Below are positions 9,023 through 16,358 of a stretch of DNA of 64,000 bases, in pieces. Below the pieces are notes generated by a model. The model had not been told where the DNA came from, searched no databases, and saw only the letters and a list, made by a program, of their open reading frames with translations. Location: the NCBI RefSeq assembly GCF_963667555.1, contig NZ_OY763421.1:1877562-1941561 (forward strand), written 5' to 3'. A program made the position numbers and the translations under genes. Within the stretch, counting starts at the first letter, position 1. Each line of letters opens with the position of its first letter. Origin of the DNA: an uncultured Methanolobus sp. GTDB taxonomy: Archaea > Halobacteriota > Methanosarcinia > Methanosarcinales > Methanosarcinaceae.

Positions 9023-9952
9023 ATGAGTAAAACATTAGGATGTGCCATCTGTCTAATTGTATTCATATTATGCATGGGATGTATCGAAAACAAACAAGTA
9101 CAATTAATCGACGAGGATGAATGCGAGAATACACGTAATCTCCTTACGGAAGAGAAGATATCTTTAATTGATAATTTTGCTAAAGATATAGATGATGCAG
9201 AGGAAATCGCATCCTATGTCGAGCAGATGAAAGTAATAGATTTTTATAGCAGGCCTAAAGCAGGCTACATATTTGGTGAAGAAGCATTTTACATGAATGA
9301 CGATGAATTAGAGAAATTAGAGTATACAGAGTCGCTTATCCATTTTAACAGAACACCAATTCATTTTGTAGATCTCAATAACATCGAAGAGTTTGGTGAT
9401 GTGGAATATGGCAGGTCACATTTGAATGCACTCATATCTTCCGCATTTACTCCGATGTATGGTTTTGAGGATGAACAACTTAATTGCATAATATTTTCAA
9501 GAAATATCCTCTTAAATCATTGTTTGTCAGAAGAACATAAAGAAAGATTAAAAGACGCCTTAAAGACAGTTGATACATGGAGTCAATTCAGAGAAAGCAT
9601 GATAAATGCGAATGTTCCAATAAACGGTTCTGATGTGAATAGAACATTTGCAATTGATAATGTTGAAAATGTAAACGTAATAATGAAAACGGAATGGAGA
9701 CAAGATGATCTTAAAAAGTATTTCGAATTTTTAGATTCATCGGGTTTTAATTCATCTGAAGAGTTATTGTCTTTTGCACGTCAATTCACAGTTGCAAAAA
9801 AGAGTATTGATGACGATATGTCTGAAAGTACAAAAGTCAAGATACTCGATGCAAGAGTGTCTGTAGTTGCCAATTTCCCGCAATATAGTGATGAGGGCAT
9901 TCAAAAAGATGATATGCGTACATATCTTACTATGGGTGACTACAAAGGATGA
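9023..9952 (+). CDS. Lipoprotein of unknown function
   Basis: ATG at 9023 is chosen because an AAAGGTG ribosome site precedes it and it starts the signal peptide; a GTG four codons upstream overlaps that site. The 309-residue product has a lipobox (FILCMGC) ending near residue 20, then an acidic, mainly helical extracellular region with a single MPG-free body. No enzyme motif or family was recognised. A decayed coding fragment lies just downstream (about 9967-10005), like those behind the next lipoprotein and the serpin. The protein would be anchored on the outer face of the cytoplasmic membrane. Confidence 0.7.
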   Translation: MSKTLGCAICLIVFILCMGCIENKQVQLIDEDECENTRNLLTEEKISLIDNFAKDIDDAEEIASYVEQMKVIDFYSRPKAGYIFGEEAFYMNDDELEKLEYTESLIHFNRTPIHFVDLNNIEEFGDVEYGRSHLNALISSAFTPMYGFEDEQLNCIIFSRNILLNHCLSEEHKERLKDALKTVDTWSQFRESMINANVPINGSDVNRTFAIDNVENVNVIMKTEWRQDDLKKYFEFLDSSGFNSSEELLSFARQFTVAKKSIDDDMSESTKVKILDARVSVVANFPQYSDEGIQKDDMRTYLTMGDYKG

Positions 9953-9966
9953 AATCCTTTTTAGTA

Positions 9967-10005
9967 CTCTTCTCACATCTCCGACCTTTTCCTGACGTGA
10001 GCCTC
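9967..10005 (-). pseudogene. Decayed fragment, copy 1 of a dispersed small coding module
   Basis: The minus strand reads AHVRKRSEM followed by a stop, matching the AHVRERLEMW segment of the copy at 13690-13805 and the VYVRER segment at 11128-11250. Only about 13 codons are recognisable. It lies directly behind a lipoprotein gene, as does copy 2. Confidence 0.45.
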
Positions 10006-10146
10006 TTAGCTGCATGCCCTGGAGAGATTTTGAATCGTACCCAACCACTAACCACCACTCATTTCATCCGTTTTCGCTGACATTAGTAATATTAATCAAT
10101 GATTATTGTATATGTTTATAGTGTTACTGTAGTGTGAGGTAATTAG

Positions 10147-11028
10147 ATGGATTATAAAAAATCAATTGTTTTTATGGCCTTGGTTTCAATTTGTCTTTTG
10201 GTATCGGGATGTTCGGGCCCGGAAATGACAACCGAAATTACAGCAGATCATCCTTTGAGCTACAAGTATGCAAACCTTACATTGACTTTAACACCTGAAA
10301 CAATAGATGCAAATGAACTTTCAAACCTACAGCTCAGTTTAAAAAATGAAGGGAAATACCCAATCAATGTTGACATATTCCGCCACCAGTGCAATTATAA
10401 AGTGATTTATGCTGATGGGTGGGACGTTGAATATGAGTCTACTCCGATGTGTTTACCGATAGGGGATGATTCACTTATCGAGCTCATGCCTGGAGAATCG
10501 TACACGATAAACGTAAGTGATGAAGGTCATTGGCAAGGACAGTTAAGAAAAGGCAACCAATCAATATCTGTTGTGTATTATCCTTCAGATAGTAGCTATA
10601 CCACTCATAAGTTTTGGACGGGAAAGTTGAGATCAAACAACATAACTTACATTTCTGAAAGTGTCAATAACGAATCACAGGAAACCATAGAAGGCAACGT
10701 AATATTTAATGGTACAATTCAGGAAGTGGATGGGTATTTAGTAAATGATATTTTATTCAATATTAACTATATATCAGTCGGAACAAAATATGCAATCATC
10801 GCAGTATATCAGGGCAAAGAGAGAATTGAATATATTAAGATATACGAAGGTGAAACCCGCATAGTTAATTATGAAAACAGCCCTCGTATTGCATTGAAAT
10901 TAATTGATACATTCGAGAGAGAAAATGTCGCAGGAAATTTTTCAATAACTGTTGAAAATAGCAATCTTCCGGTGCATGACGGCGGCATAATTGACGGCGG
11001 ATTTTATACAATGTATCTAGAGGATTGA
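10147..11028 (+). CDS. Lipoprotein with Ig-like (BsuPI-like) N-terminal domain
   Basis: ATG at 10147 follows a GAGGTAATTAG ribosome site. The 293-residue protein has a lipobox LLVSGC ending at about residue 22. A beta-rich domain, about 38-165, follows (LTLTLTPETIDANELSNLQ, KNEGKYPINV, MPGESYTINV). Its layout resembles the immunoglobulin-like domain seen in BsuPI-type proteinase inhibitor-like proteins, though similarity alone does not prove inhibition. The C-terminal part, about 180-293, is another beta-rich region without recognised motifs. It would be membrane-anchored on the outside. Its neighbours are another lipoprotein upstream and, after an oppositely oriented regulator operon, the serpin lipoprotein. 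Confidence 0.65.
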   Translation: MDYKKSIVFMALVSICLLVSGCSGPEMTTEITADHPLSYKYANLTLTLTPETIDANELSNLQLSLKNEGKYPINVDIFRHQCNYKVIYADGWDVEYESTPMCLPIGDDSLIELMPGESYTINVSDEGHWQGQLRKGNQSISVVYYPSDSSYTTHKFWTGKLRSNNITYISESVNNESQETIEGNVIFNGTIQEVDGYLVNDILFNINYISVGTKYAIIAVYQGKERIEYIKIYEGETRIVNYENSPRIALKLIDTFERENVAGNFSITVENSNLPVHDGGIIDGGFYTMYLED

Positions 11029-11127
11029 CTAAAAAAGATTACAACTTCATTTTTGCTACAACGGAGCATAGTGAGATTGATTTGAACGGCTCGGAGTGCT
11101 TGACCTTCATATCAATCTTATCTTTTC

Positions 11128-11250
11128 TGCTCAACATCTTTTCCACATCTCCTACCTTTCCCTGACATACACATTCAAACTAAACGGCTTATCAGCTTTG
11201 GCATTCTTCTTCATGTAGTGCAAAGTACCTTTTAAGATTTCTTCCATCCT
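11128..11250 (-). pseudogene. Decayed fragment, copy 2 of a dispersed small coding module
   Basis: The minus strand reads MEEILKGTLHYMKKNAKADK, then PFSLNVYVRER, then an in-frame TAG, then EMWKRC. It aligns with the intact frame of copy 3 (YMKRNAEDNKPFSLNAHVRE). The stop and the lack of extension mark it as a remnant. The parent protein family was not recognised. Confidence 0.55.
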
Positions 11251-11255
11251 GCATC

Positions 11256-11462
11256 TCACTCGATATCACTATCTTCAAAGACAAAAACATCTTCAATTTT
11301 GGAGTCAAAAATACTTGCAATTATGTAAGCCAACTTTAAAGAAGGGTTATACTTTCCTTTTTCCAGAAATAATATGGTCTCTCTCCTGACCCCTGCTCTT
11401 TTTGCGAGATCTTCCTGGGTCATATCATACCGAGCACGAAGTTCTTTTATTCTGTTTTTCAT
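11256..11462 (-). CDS. XRE-family (Cro/C1-type) helix-turn-helix regulator
   Basis: A 68-residue single-domain helix-turn-helix protein. The recognition region is [17 protein letters not shown] with [10 protein letters not shown] after it, the standard small XRE pattern seen in YgzD-like regulators. Its start codon overlaps the stop of the upstream DUF2178 gene (11459-11462), so the two are translationally coupled. Small regulators of this type commonly accompany DUF2178-type membrane proteins and probably control their own operon. The signal sensed is not evident. Confidence 0.9.
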   Translation of the reverse strand: MKNRIKELRARYDMTQEDLAKRAGVRRETILFLEKGKYNPSLKLAYIIASIFDSKIEDVFVFEDSDIE

Positions 11463-11845
11463 GGATTCTGCTCGAAGCCTTTTTTGTCATAGTACCAACG
11501 TAAAATGCTCCAGGATAACATTGCAATAATATACAGCAGCGAACTGACTTCTTTGTACAGGAGTTCAGTGTGCCAATCGACCATTACAAGGATGGCCATG
11601 CTCATTATAAGTATCCAAAAAGCATGATATCCTGCTTTTTCATTAATCAGCACGCTTCTTTCATCACGTATGAAGTATTCCCTTGGTTTGCTGGATACAT
11701 ATAAAAACATCACTGTTAACGTTAAACTCACAATAATGAGGCAAAAGCCTATTCCATAATATTCAAGGTACCATAAGGTCAATCCTAGCAGGAATAGGAT
11801 GGCTATAGTTTCCAAGAAACGTAAATTGTATTTGTCAATATTCAT
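11459..11845 (-). CDS. DUF2178-family membrane protein
   Basis: A 128-residue protein with four predicted membrane segments and the family hallmark [17 protein letters not shown] between segments two and three. It overlaps the XRE regulator gene by four bases and follows a related membrane protein gene 11 bp upstream, so the three form one operon. The family's function is not established. Confidence 0.85.
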   Translation of the reverse strand: MNIDKYNLRFLETIAILFLLGLTLWYLEYYGIGFCLIIVSLTLTVMFLYVSSKPREYFIRDERSVLINEKAGYHAFWILIMSMAILVMVDWHTELLYKEVSSLLYIIAMLSWSILRWYYDKKGFEQNP

Positions 11846-11856
11846 AACTGTGCCTC

Positions 11857-12165
11857 TTATACTTCTTTTTTACTGTAAAATTGTCTGAAACCTATTAGTG
11901 ATGCCAACATCAGGAAAAAGATAAAAATCAATACCTGCATTACTTGCAACTTAAGTACACCAAAAAGTTCTCCCCCGAGAAACACAGCAATTGCTAACAT
12001 GAGTACAATAATCGTACTTTGTGAAGCATTTCCTGCTATTTTTTTTGTTCGTTCATCATGCTCCGGTTCATCTGACTGCTGATGTGCCTTGCGATGAAGG
12101 AAGAATCCTATTGAATATCCTATAATAAATGGCACCAATTGCCCGATTATGTCTATAATATCCAT
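11857..12165 (-). CDS. DUF2178-like small membrane protein
   Basis: A 102-residue protein with about three membrane segments and a conserved HDERTKKIAGNASQST segment, the equivalent of the DER...EKAG hallmark of its downstream neighbour. The pair are diverged paralogues. It is the first gene of the operon with DUF2178 and XRE. Function unknown. Confidence 0.8.
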   Translation of the reverse strand: MDIIDIIGQLVPFIIGYSIGFFLHRKAHQQSDEPEHDERTKKIAGNASQSTIIVLMLAIAVFLGGELFGVLKLQVMQVLIFIFFLMLASLIGFRQFYSKKEV

Positions 12166-12423
12166 ATTTTACCTCTTAACGTTGGTTATTTCTCATATAA
12201 TGTTAGATATTTATAACTTCTATTTAAAATTACTGTAACTAATAGATTATTTATTCAGTCACGACAAGAGTGCTAAAATTTGTTAATTATATTGTGTCCT
12301 GTTCTTTACCTGCACACAACTCGAATCCCTGGGTCTTTCTGATACTTTGTAGTCCTCTGAAGCATTCAAAAAAACTTAAATAATCATAAAACATCTAACT
12401 GATTAAAAAAAAGTGGCTATATT

Positions 12424-13656
12424 ATGAAATATACTAATATGTTATCCTTGATGTTTGTATTATGTACATTATTGATTTCAGGGTGCGCAGAAGATTCTAC
12501 TGTAAGTCCAGAGTCCATTATAAATGCAGAGTCGGCCGAAGATTTTAATATTGCAGCTGCAAACAATGCTTTTGCTTTTGATTTGTATTCTATTATGGCA
12601 AATAACGATGAAAATATCTGCTTTTCACCATACAGTATATTCACCGCAATGGCTATTTGCTATGATGGAGCGGAGGGTTCTACAAAAGAACAGATCTCAA
12701 ATGTATTTTACTTTCCACTCAGAAAATCGGTTCTGGAAGGAAGGTCGAAAGAGATGATAGATATAATCAATGCTCACAACGATGCATATGAGTTTAAAAC
12801 TGCGAATGCCCTGTGGGTTCGTGAAGATTATCTATTGAATGAACAATACACTTCTAACGTAGAAAACTATTATGATGGTACAATTACACCACTTGATTTT
12901 ATGGGGGAACCCGAAGAATCCAGACTCATTATCAATAATTGGGTCGAGAACAAAACTAACAACAAAATAAAGGATTTACTTGCCAAAGGCATCTTTGATG
13001 GACCTATAAAGCTGGTAATTACCAATGCCGTATATTTTAATGGCACCTGGTCGCAGGAATTTAGTGAAGCAACCGGAGAGCGAGTATTTCACCTTTCCAA
13101 TGGGCAGGAAACAAAAGTTGATACAATGTATGTCATAAACACATACAACTATGGAGAGGATGACAAAGCACAGATATTAGAATTACCATATAAGGGGGAT
13201 GATATTAGTATGTACATTGTTCTTCCATATGTGAATGACATTGAAGAATTTGAAAACAACTTATCCCTTGATTATTATAGCATTCTTAAAAATAATGTAG
13301 ATTCAAGTGAAGTTAAAATTCTGTTGCCAAAGTTTACGTTTAAAGCAAGAACGAAATTAAATGATCCGTTAAAGGACATGGGAATGGTTGACGCCTTTGA
13401 TTATGCTGTGGCTGATTTCTCGAGTATCAGTAACACTAGTAGTTTATCAATAAGTGAAGTGGTGCATCAGGCATACATTAGTGTAAATGAAAAAGGAACT
13501 GAAGCTGCTGCAGCAACAGAAATAGAAAGTGTAGATTCAATGCCTGAGTATGATTATGAGTTTTCGGCAGATCATCCTTTCCTATTCTTCATAGAGGATA
13601 AGCGAACAGGGTGTATTCTGTTCATGGGTAAAGTGGAAAGTCCTGAATCTGAGTAA
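12424..13656 (+). CDS. Lipoprotein serpin (serine protease inhibitor, inhibitory-type hinge)
   Basis: A 410-residue serpin with a lipobox (LLISGC, Cys21), so it should be membrane-anchored and outward facing. Family landmarks are readable: NICFSPYSIFTAMAICYDGA near 64-83, VITNAVYFNGTW at 198-209, the hinge EKGTEAAAAT at 356-365 and the signature FSADHPFLFFI at 380-390. The Gly-Thr-Glu-Ala-Ala-Ala-Ala hinge fits inhibitory serpins, which trap proteases covalently. Counting 17 residues from the hinge Glu puts P1-P1' near Ser372-Met373, but the loop is two residues longer than in alpha-1-antitrypsin, so the exact bond is uncertain. Serpins are uncommon in archaea but known in some methanogens. 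A secreted S1-type protease is encoded about 4 kb away and may be its target or the enzyme it guards against; this is inference. Confidence 0.93.
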   Translation: MKYTNMLSLMFVLCTLLISGCAEDSTVSPESIINAESAEDFNIAAANNAFAFDLYSIMANNDENICFSPYSIFTAMAICYDGAEGSTKEQISNVFYFPLRKSVLEGRSKEMIDIINAHNDAYEFKTANALWVREDYLLNEQYTSNVENYYDGTITPLDFMGEPEESRLIINNWVENKTNNKIKDLLAKGIFDGPIKLVITNAVYFNGTWSQEFSEATGERVFHLSNGQETKVDTMYVINTYNYGEDDKAQILELPYKGDDISMYIVLPYVNDIEEFENNLSLDYYSILKNNVDSSEVKILLPKFTFKARTKLNDPLKDMGMVDAFDYAVADFSSISNTSSLSISEVVHQAYISVNEKGTEAAAATEIESVDSMPEYDYEFSADHPFLFFIEDKRTGCILFMGKVESPESE

Positions 13657-13689
13657 ATGTCATAACGATATCTACTCTCTTATTTTTAC

Positions 13690-13805
13690 TTCCGTCCCAC
13701 ATCTCCAACCTTTCCCTTACATGAGCATTCAAACTAAACGGTTTATTATCTTCAGCGTTCCTCTTCATGTAATAACGTACAATTTCTAATTATTTTTATA
13801 CGCAT
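13690..13805 (-). pseudogene. Decayed fragment, copy 3 of a dispersed small coding module
   Basis: The minus strand reads LEIVRYYMKRNAEDNK, PFSLNAHVRERLEMWDG and then continues toward the serpin 3' end. It is the best preserved of three related fragments (others near 9967 and 11128). No intact gene with an upstream start was found. Confidence 0.5.
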
Positions 13806-13879
13806 GTTCATTTAAATCAGCTTAAATAACCGAACTCTCATACCCTTTTACTAGGAGTTTTATAAAGGGAGGTTAAATG

Positions 13880-13954
13880 ATGGCAAAATATGGGGAAACA
13901 GCTGTCAAAGCAGCTGAGATATTAGCAGCAAGTAAAGAGTGGTGGATGAGATGA
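13880..13954 (+). CDS. 24-codon mini-ORF with strong ribosome site, overlapping the next gene
   Basis: A GGGAGG ribosome site at 13867-13872 precedes ATGATG at 13877-13882. The frame reads MAKYGETAVKAAEILAASKE, then WWMR, and stops at 13954. It overlaps the start of the downstream membrane protein gene (ATG 13951), so it may be a leader peptide that couples translation. Alternatively it is the N-terminal stub of a truncated gene, since the YGETAVKAAE start looks like a real protein N-terminus. Evidence is limited to the ribosome site and the overlap. Confidence 0.45.
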   Translation: MAKYGETAVKAAEILAASKEWWMR

Positions 13955-14640
13955 TTCACGTGCTTAACTTGGTTGGTACTTGTTTGAGCGAGGCTGATGC
14001 AGGTTCTCGAGTATTAGCTTATGTTGGTCTGATGGGTTTGTTGATCACTTTAGAGGTAGGATATTTTACAATTTGGAATAATAAAAATCAGGATAATAAA
14101 AGAATAAAGACTGAAACAACTATTGATTTTATTAAAGAGTTTTATTCCATTGATTTCATTTCTCACAGAAAGGCAGTTTCTTTTCTGAAAGATAAGGTAA
14201 AAGTCTCTACTTCTCAACAGCAATTCATAGAATCTATTGCATGCGGTTTTGTATATCCTATGCCGGCTGGTGTAACATATTACAAGGGTAATGTGATAGA
14301 TGGTCTCACAGAACATCAGCACATTAAACTATATTTGGCTTTTCTGCAAAGACTTGCCATATCTATTGAAAATGACCAAGCTGATCTCGCATCCGTCAAA
14401 AAAGCAATGGCAGATGCGTTTATATGGCATGCTGAACTGGTGCTTAAGGTATGTAATGAGATTCAAGTACAGGCGCAGGACAAATTTAAACTAATAAAGT
14501 GTCCAGCACAGTTAGTGATAGATTTACATTATCAACTTGGTTTTAGTAAAGATAGTTTAGAAGAAGAAATTAAAAGCTACGCTAAATGGCCTGAGCAGTC
14601 GCCGGACAAAAAAGCATTGTGGAAATGCCCATTCTTATGA
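13951..14640 (+). CDS. Hypothetical protein with one N-terminal membrane segment
   Basis: ATG at 13951 overlaps the stop of the preceding mini-ORF (ATGA-type overlap); a GTG at 13939 is possible but lies inside that mini-ORF. The 229-residue product has one hydrophobic segment (about 18-38) followed by a cytoplasmic, mostly helical domain with many Lys and Gln residues. The layout resembles DUF4760-type proteins that occur as single genes in accessory regions, but the match is weak. No catalytic motif is visible. Confidence 0.6.
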   Translation: MIHVLNLVGTCLSEADAGSRVLAYVGLMGLLITLEVGYFTIWNNKNQDNKRIKTETTIDFIKEFYSIDFISHRKAVSFLKDKVKVSTSQQQFIESIACGFVYPMPAGVTYYKGNVIDGLTEHQHIKLYLAFLQRLAISIENDQADLASVKKAMADAFIWHAELVLKVCNEIQVQAQDKFKLIKCPAQLVIDLHYQLGFSKDSLEEEIKSYAKWPEQSPDKKALWKCPFL

Positions 14641-14710
14641 TTATTGAATGTTAATGCAGTATAAATTCACGGTGCTTGAAGATTCGACAGTGATTGATAT
14701 ACGTACGATA

Positions 14711-14926
14711 TCAAACACATCTGCATGATTGCCTTAGAGGGTATGCTATGCCAACACTCCTGTCTGGTGTATCGTCCTCTAAACGTGAATATGGAATAGT
14801 AAGTTCTACAATTTTCGCATACAATACCAATAGTGCCATTAATGCAATGTATATTGCAATTAACAGCAACAGTGTTTTAACCAGCTGAGATTCTGTACGG
14901 ATTCTCATCGTAACTATGTAATCCAT
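14711..14926 (-). CDS. Small single-pass membrane protein, hypothetical
   Basis: A 71-residue frame with one clear membrane helix (LVKTLLLLIAIYIALMALLV) and a short polar tail ending in two cysteines. It sits alone between the preceding hypothetical gene and the metalloprotease-like gene. No family was recognised and no strong ribosome site is present. The opposite strand also has a short frame here, but the membrane helix makes this one more plausible. Confidence 0.4.
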   Translation of the reverse strand: MDYIVTMRIRTESQLVKTLLLLIAIYIALMALLVLYAKIVELTIPYSRLEDDTPDRSVGIAYPLRQSCRCV

Positions 14927-15010
14927 ATATTCACTATCAATATTCTATGGCCAATTAAAAAAACATATTTTTCTTAATCTAAATACTGCTGACCTTCCTC
15001 TATACTATTT

Positions 15011-16093
15011 TCACCTTATCACCTTCGAGATCCTGCCGTCATGATATGCCCAAACGATATCATCACCTTTGACTCCATCCAGTTGCTCAACCTGCTGAGC
15101 TGTCTGTTTCTCAGACATATCCATGGAAGGGTTATAGGCATGAACATATTGAACTCTCTTTGTCTTTTTGTCCTGGACCTTGAAGTACTGATCCACCAGT
15201 TCCTCCCTTCCGGTGAATCCATGGCCTCTCCAGCGGTTTGCCATCTGGCTTAAATGAGTGTTCCAGAAGTTATCTTCCATTGCCTTGAATACGGGTTCAC
15301 CAGTTACATGCTGCTTGTTCCCGGTTAATGTCTTCTTATCTTCAAGCCTGCTGTCCGGATACTTCGGATCCCTGACCCTGGAATAGTATGAAGGGTTCTT
15401 CACAAAAGGAAGCTCATCCTTTCTCATCCTGGCAGTTGTCTCACTGTGGGTTGCAGCTTCTTCCAGATCCTTGTCTGCACCAATGTACGTGTATCGCTCA
15501 AGCATTCCTTTCCTGCGAGTGTCCATTGCCCTTAATGCATGGATCATCTCATGAGTGAGGACATCGTTGGCTTCATTCTTGTCACGCAGGTAACTTCCGG
15601 ATATCCTGATCTGGCTGGTATTTGTCTTTTCATCATATATGTGAAAACCTGCAGCTCCTCTTCTGGTTTCAATTCCATAGGTTACCCTGTTCTGCAGGAT
15701 ATCAAGTTCGTGTGAAGAAAAGTTCCCGGCTGATCTGTTAAGTTCCTTTGGTAATTTAGGATTAGGAGAGATCACATCCCATTCACCGCTTTTCTTGTTC
15801 TTCTTTGCAAGAGCAGATCTTGGTGTAGTTGGTGGAACTCTTTGTTTCTGAGATCTTCTGGTCTTTTTCGGTGAGTAAAATTGTTTGCCAGGATTGTCAT
15901 CGATTCCGATGATATCATACCTGTTTGGCTGAGCATACCATTTGTTCAATCCTTCCTGGTCGTCAGGTGTAAAGGTATTCATAGCAGTCAGAGCATGATC
16001 GAGATCTTTTGACCTTGGAGATCTTCTGGAATGCTTCAATATTGCACTTTCAAGTGACACATTCTGTCTGGACTTTCTGCTTTTTTTGGACAT
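15011..16093 (-). CDS. HExxH metalloprotease-like protein (mobile-element type)
   Basis: A 360-residue protein with a very basic N-terminus, a conserved NKWYAQPNRYDIIGIDDN segment at about 50-67, and a zinc-protease-like THEMIHALRAMD motif (HExxH) near 180-190. A downstream EEAATHSE segment could supply a third ligand. There is no signal peptide, so it should act in the cytoplasm or in a virus particle. The fold resembles putative metallopeptidases carried by proviruses and plasmids; the exact role is unknown. A decayed copy of its first ~85 codons lies on the far side of the restriction-modification operon at 25148-25397, in the same orientation. Confidence 0.65.
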   Translation of the reverse strand: MSKKSRKSRQNVSLESAILKHSRRSPRSKDLDHALTAMNTFTPDDQEGLNKWYAQPNRYDIIGIDDNPGKQFYSPKKTRRSQKQRVPPTTPRSALAKKNKKSGEWDVISPNPKLPKELNRSAGNFSSHELDILQNRVTYGIETRRGAAGFHIYDEKTNTSQIRISGSYLRDKNEANDVLTHEMIHALRAMDTRRKGMLERYTYIGADKDLEEAATHSETTARMRKDELPFVKNPSYYSRVRDPKYPDSRLEDKKTLTGNKQHVTGEPVFKAMEDNFWNTHLSQMANRWRGHGFTGREELVDQYFKVQDKKTKRVQYVHAYNPSMDMSEKQTAQQVEQLDGVKGDDIVWAYHDGRISKVIR

Positions 16094-16151
16094 GAAAGTG
16101 TATCTGAATTTTCCGACTGATTAGGTTTGTGATTAATGACTTGAAATATCA

Positions 16152-16166
16152 CTACCAATTTGGTAG
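16152..16166. promoter_or_regulatory. Dyad CTACCAA-T-TTGGTAG, possible operator
   Basis: A perfect 7-bp dyad with a one-base centre sits about 60 bp upstream of the metalloprotease-like gene start; AATTGGTAGA recurs near 16308. It may be an operator or promoter element. No binding protein can be assigned. Confidence 0.3.
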
Positions 16167-16358
16167 ATATTGGTACTTGCCGTTACTCATGACACACGTT
16201 TAACTTCTTTATATCGGTATATAAAGCTCCTACCTCTTTCAAGTTTATCGACATATCCCAGAGCATGGTTTAAATCAAATCGAACCCAAAAAGCATGCAC
16301 AAAAGCAAATTGGTAGAGAAATAATTAATAGACAGAATCGGATTAAGATTTAATGATT

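Noticed and set aside
12310-12340. TCGAATCCC resembling a tRNA T-loop
   Set aside because: No acceptor, D or anticodon arms could be folded around it.
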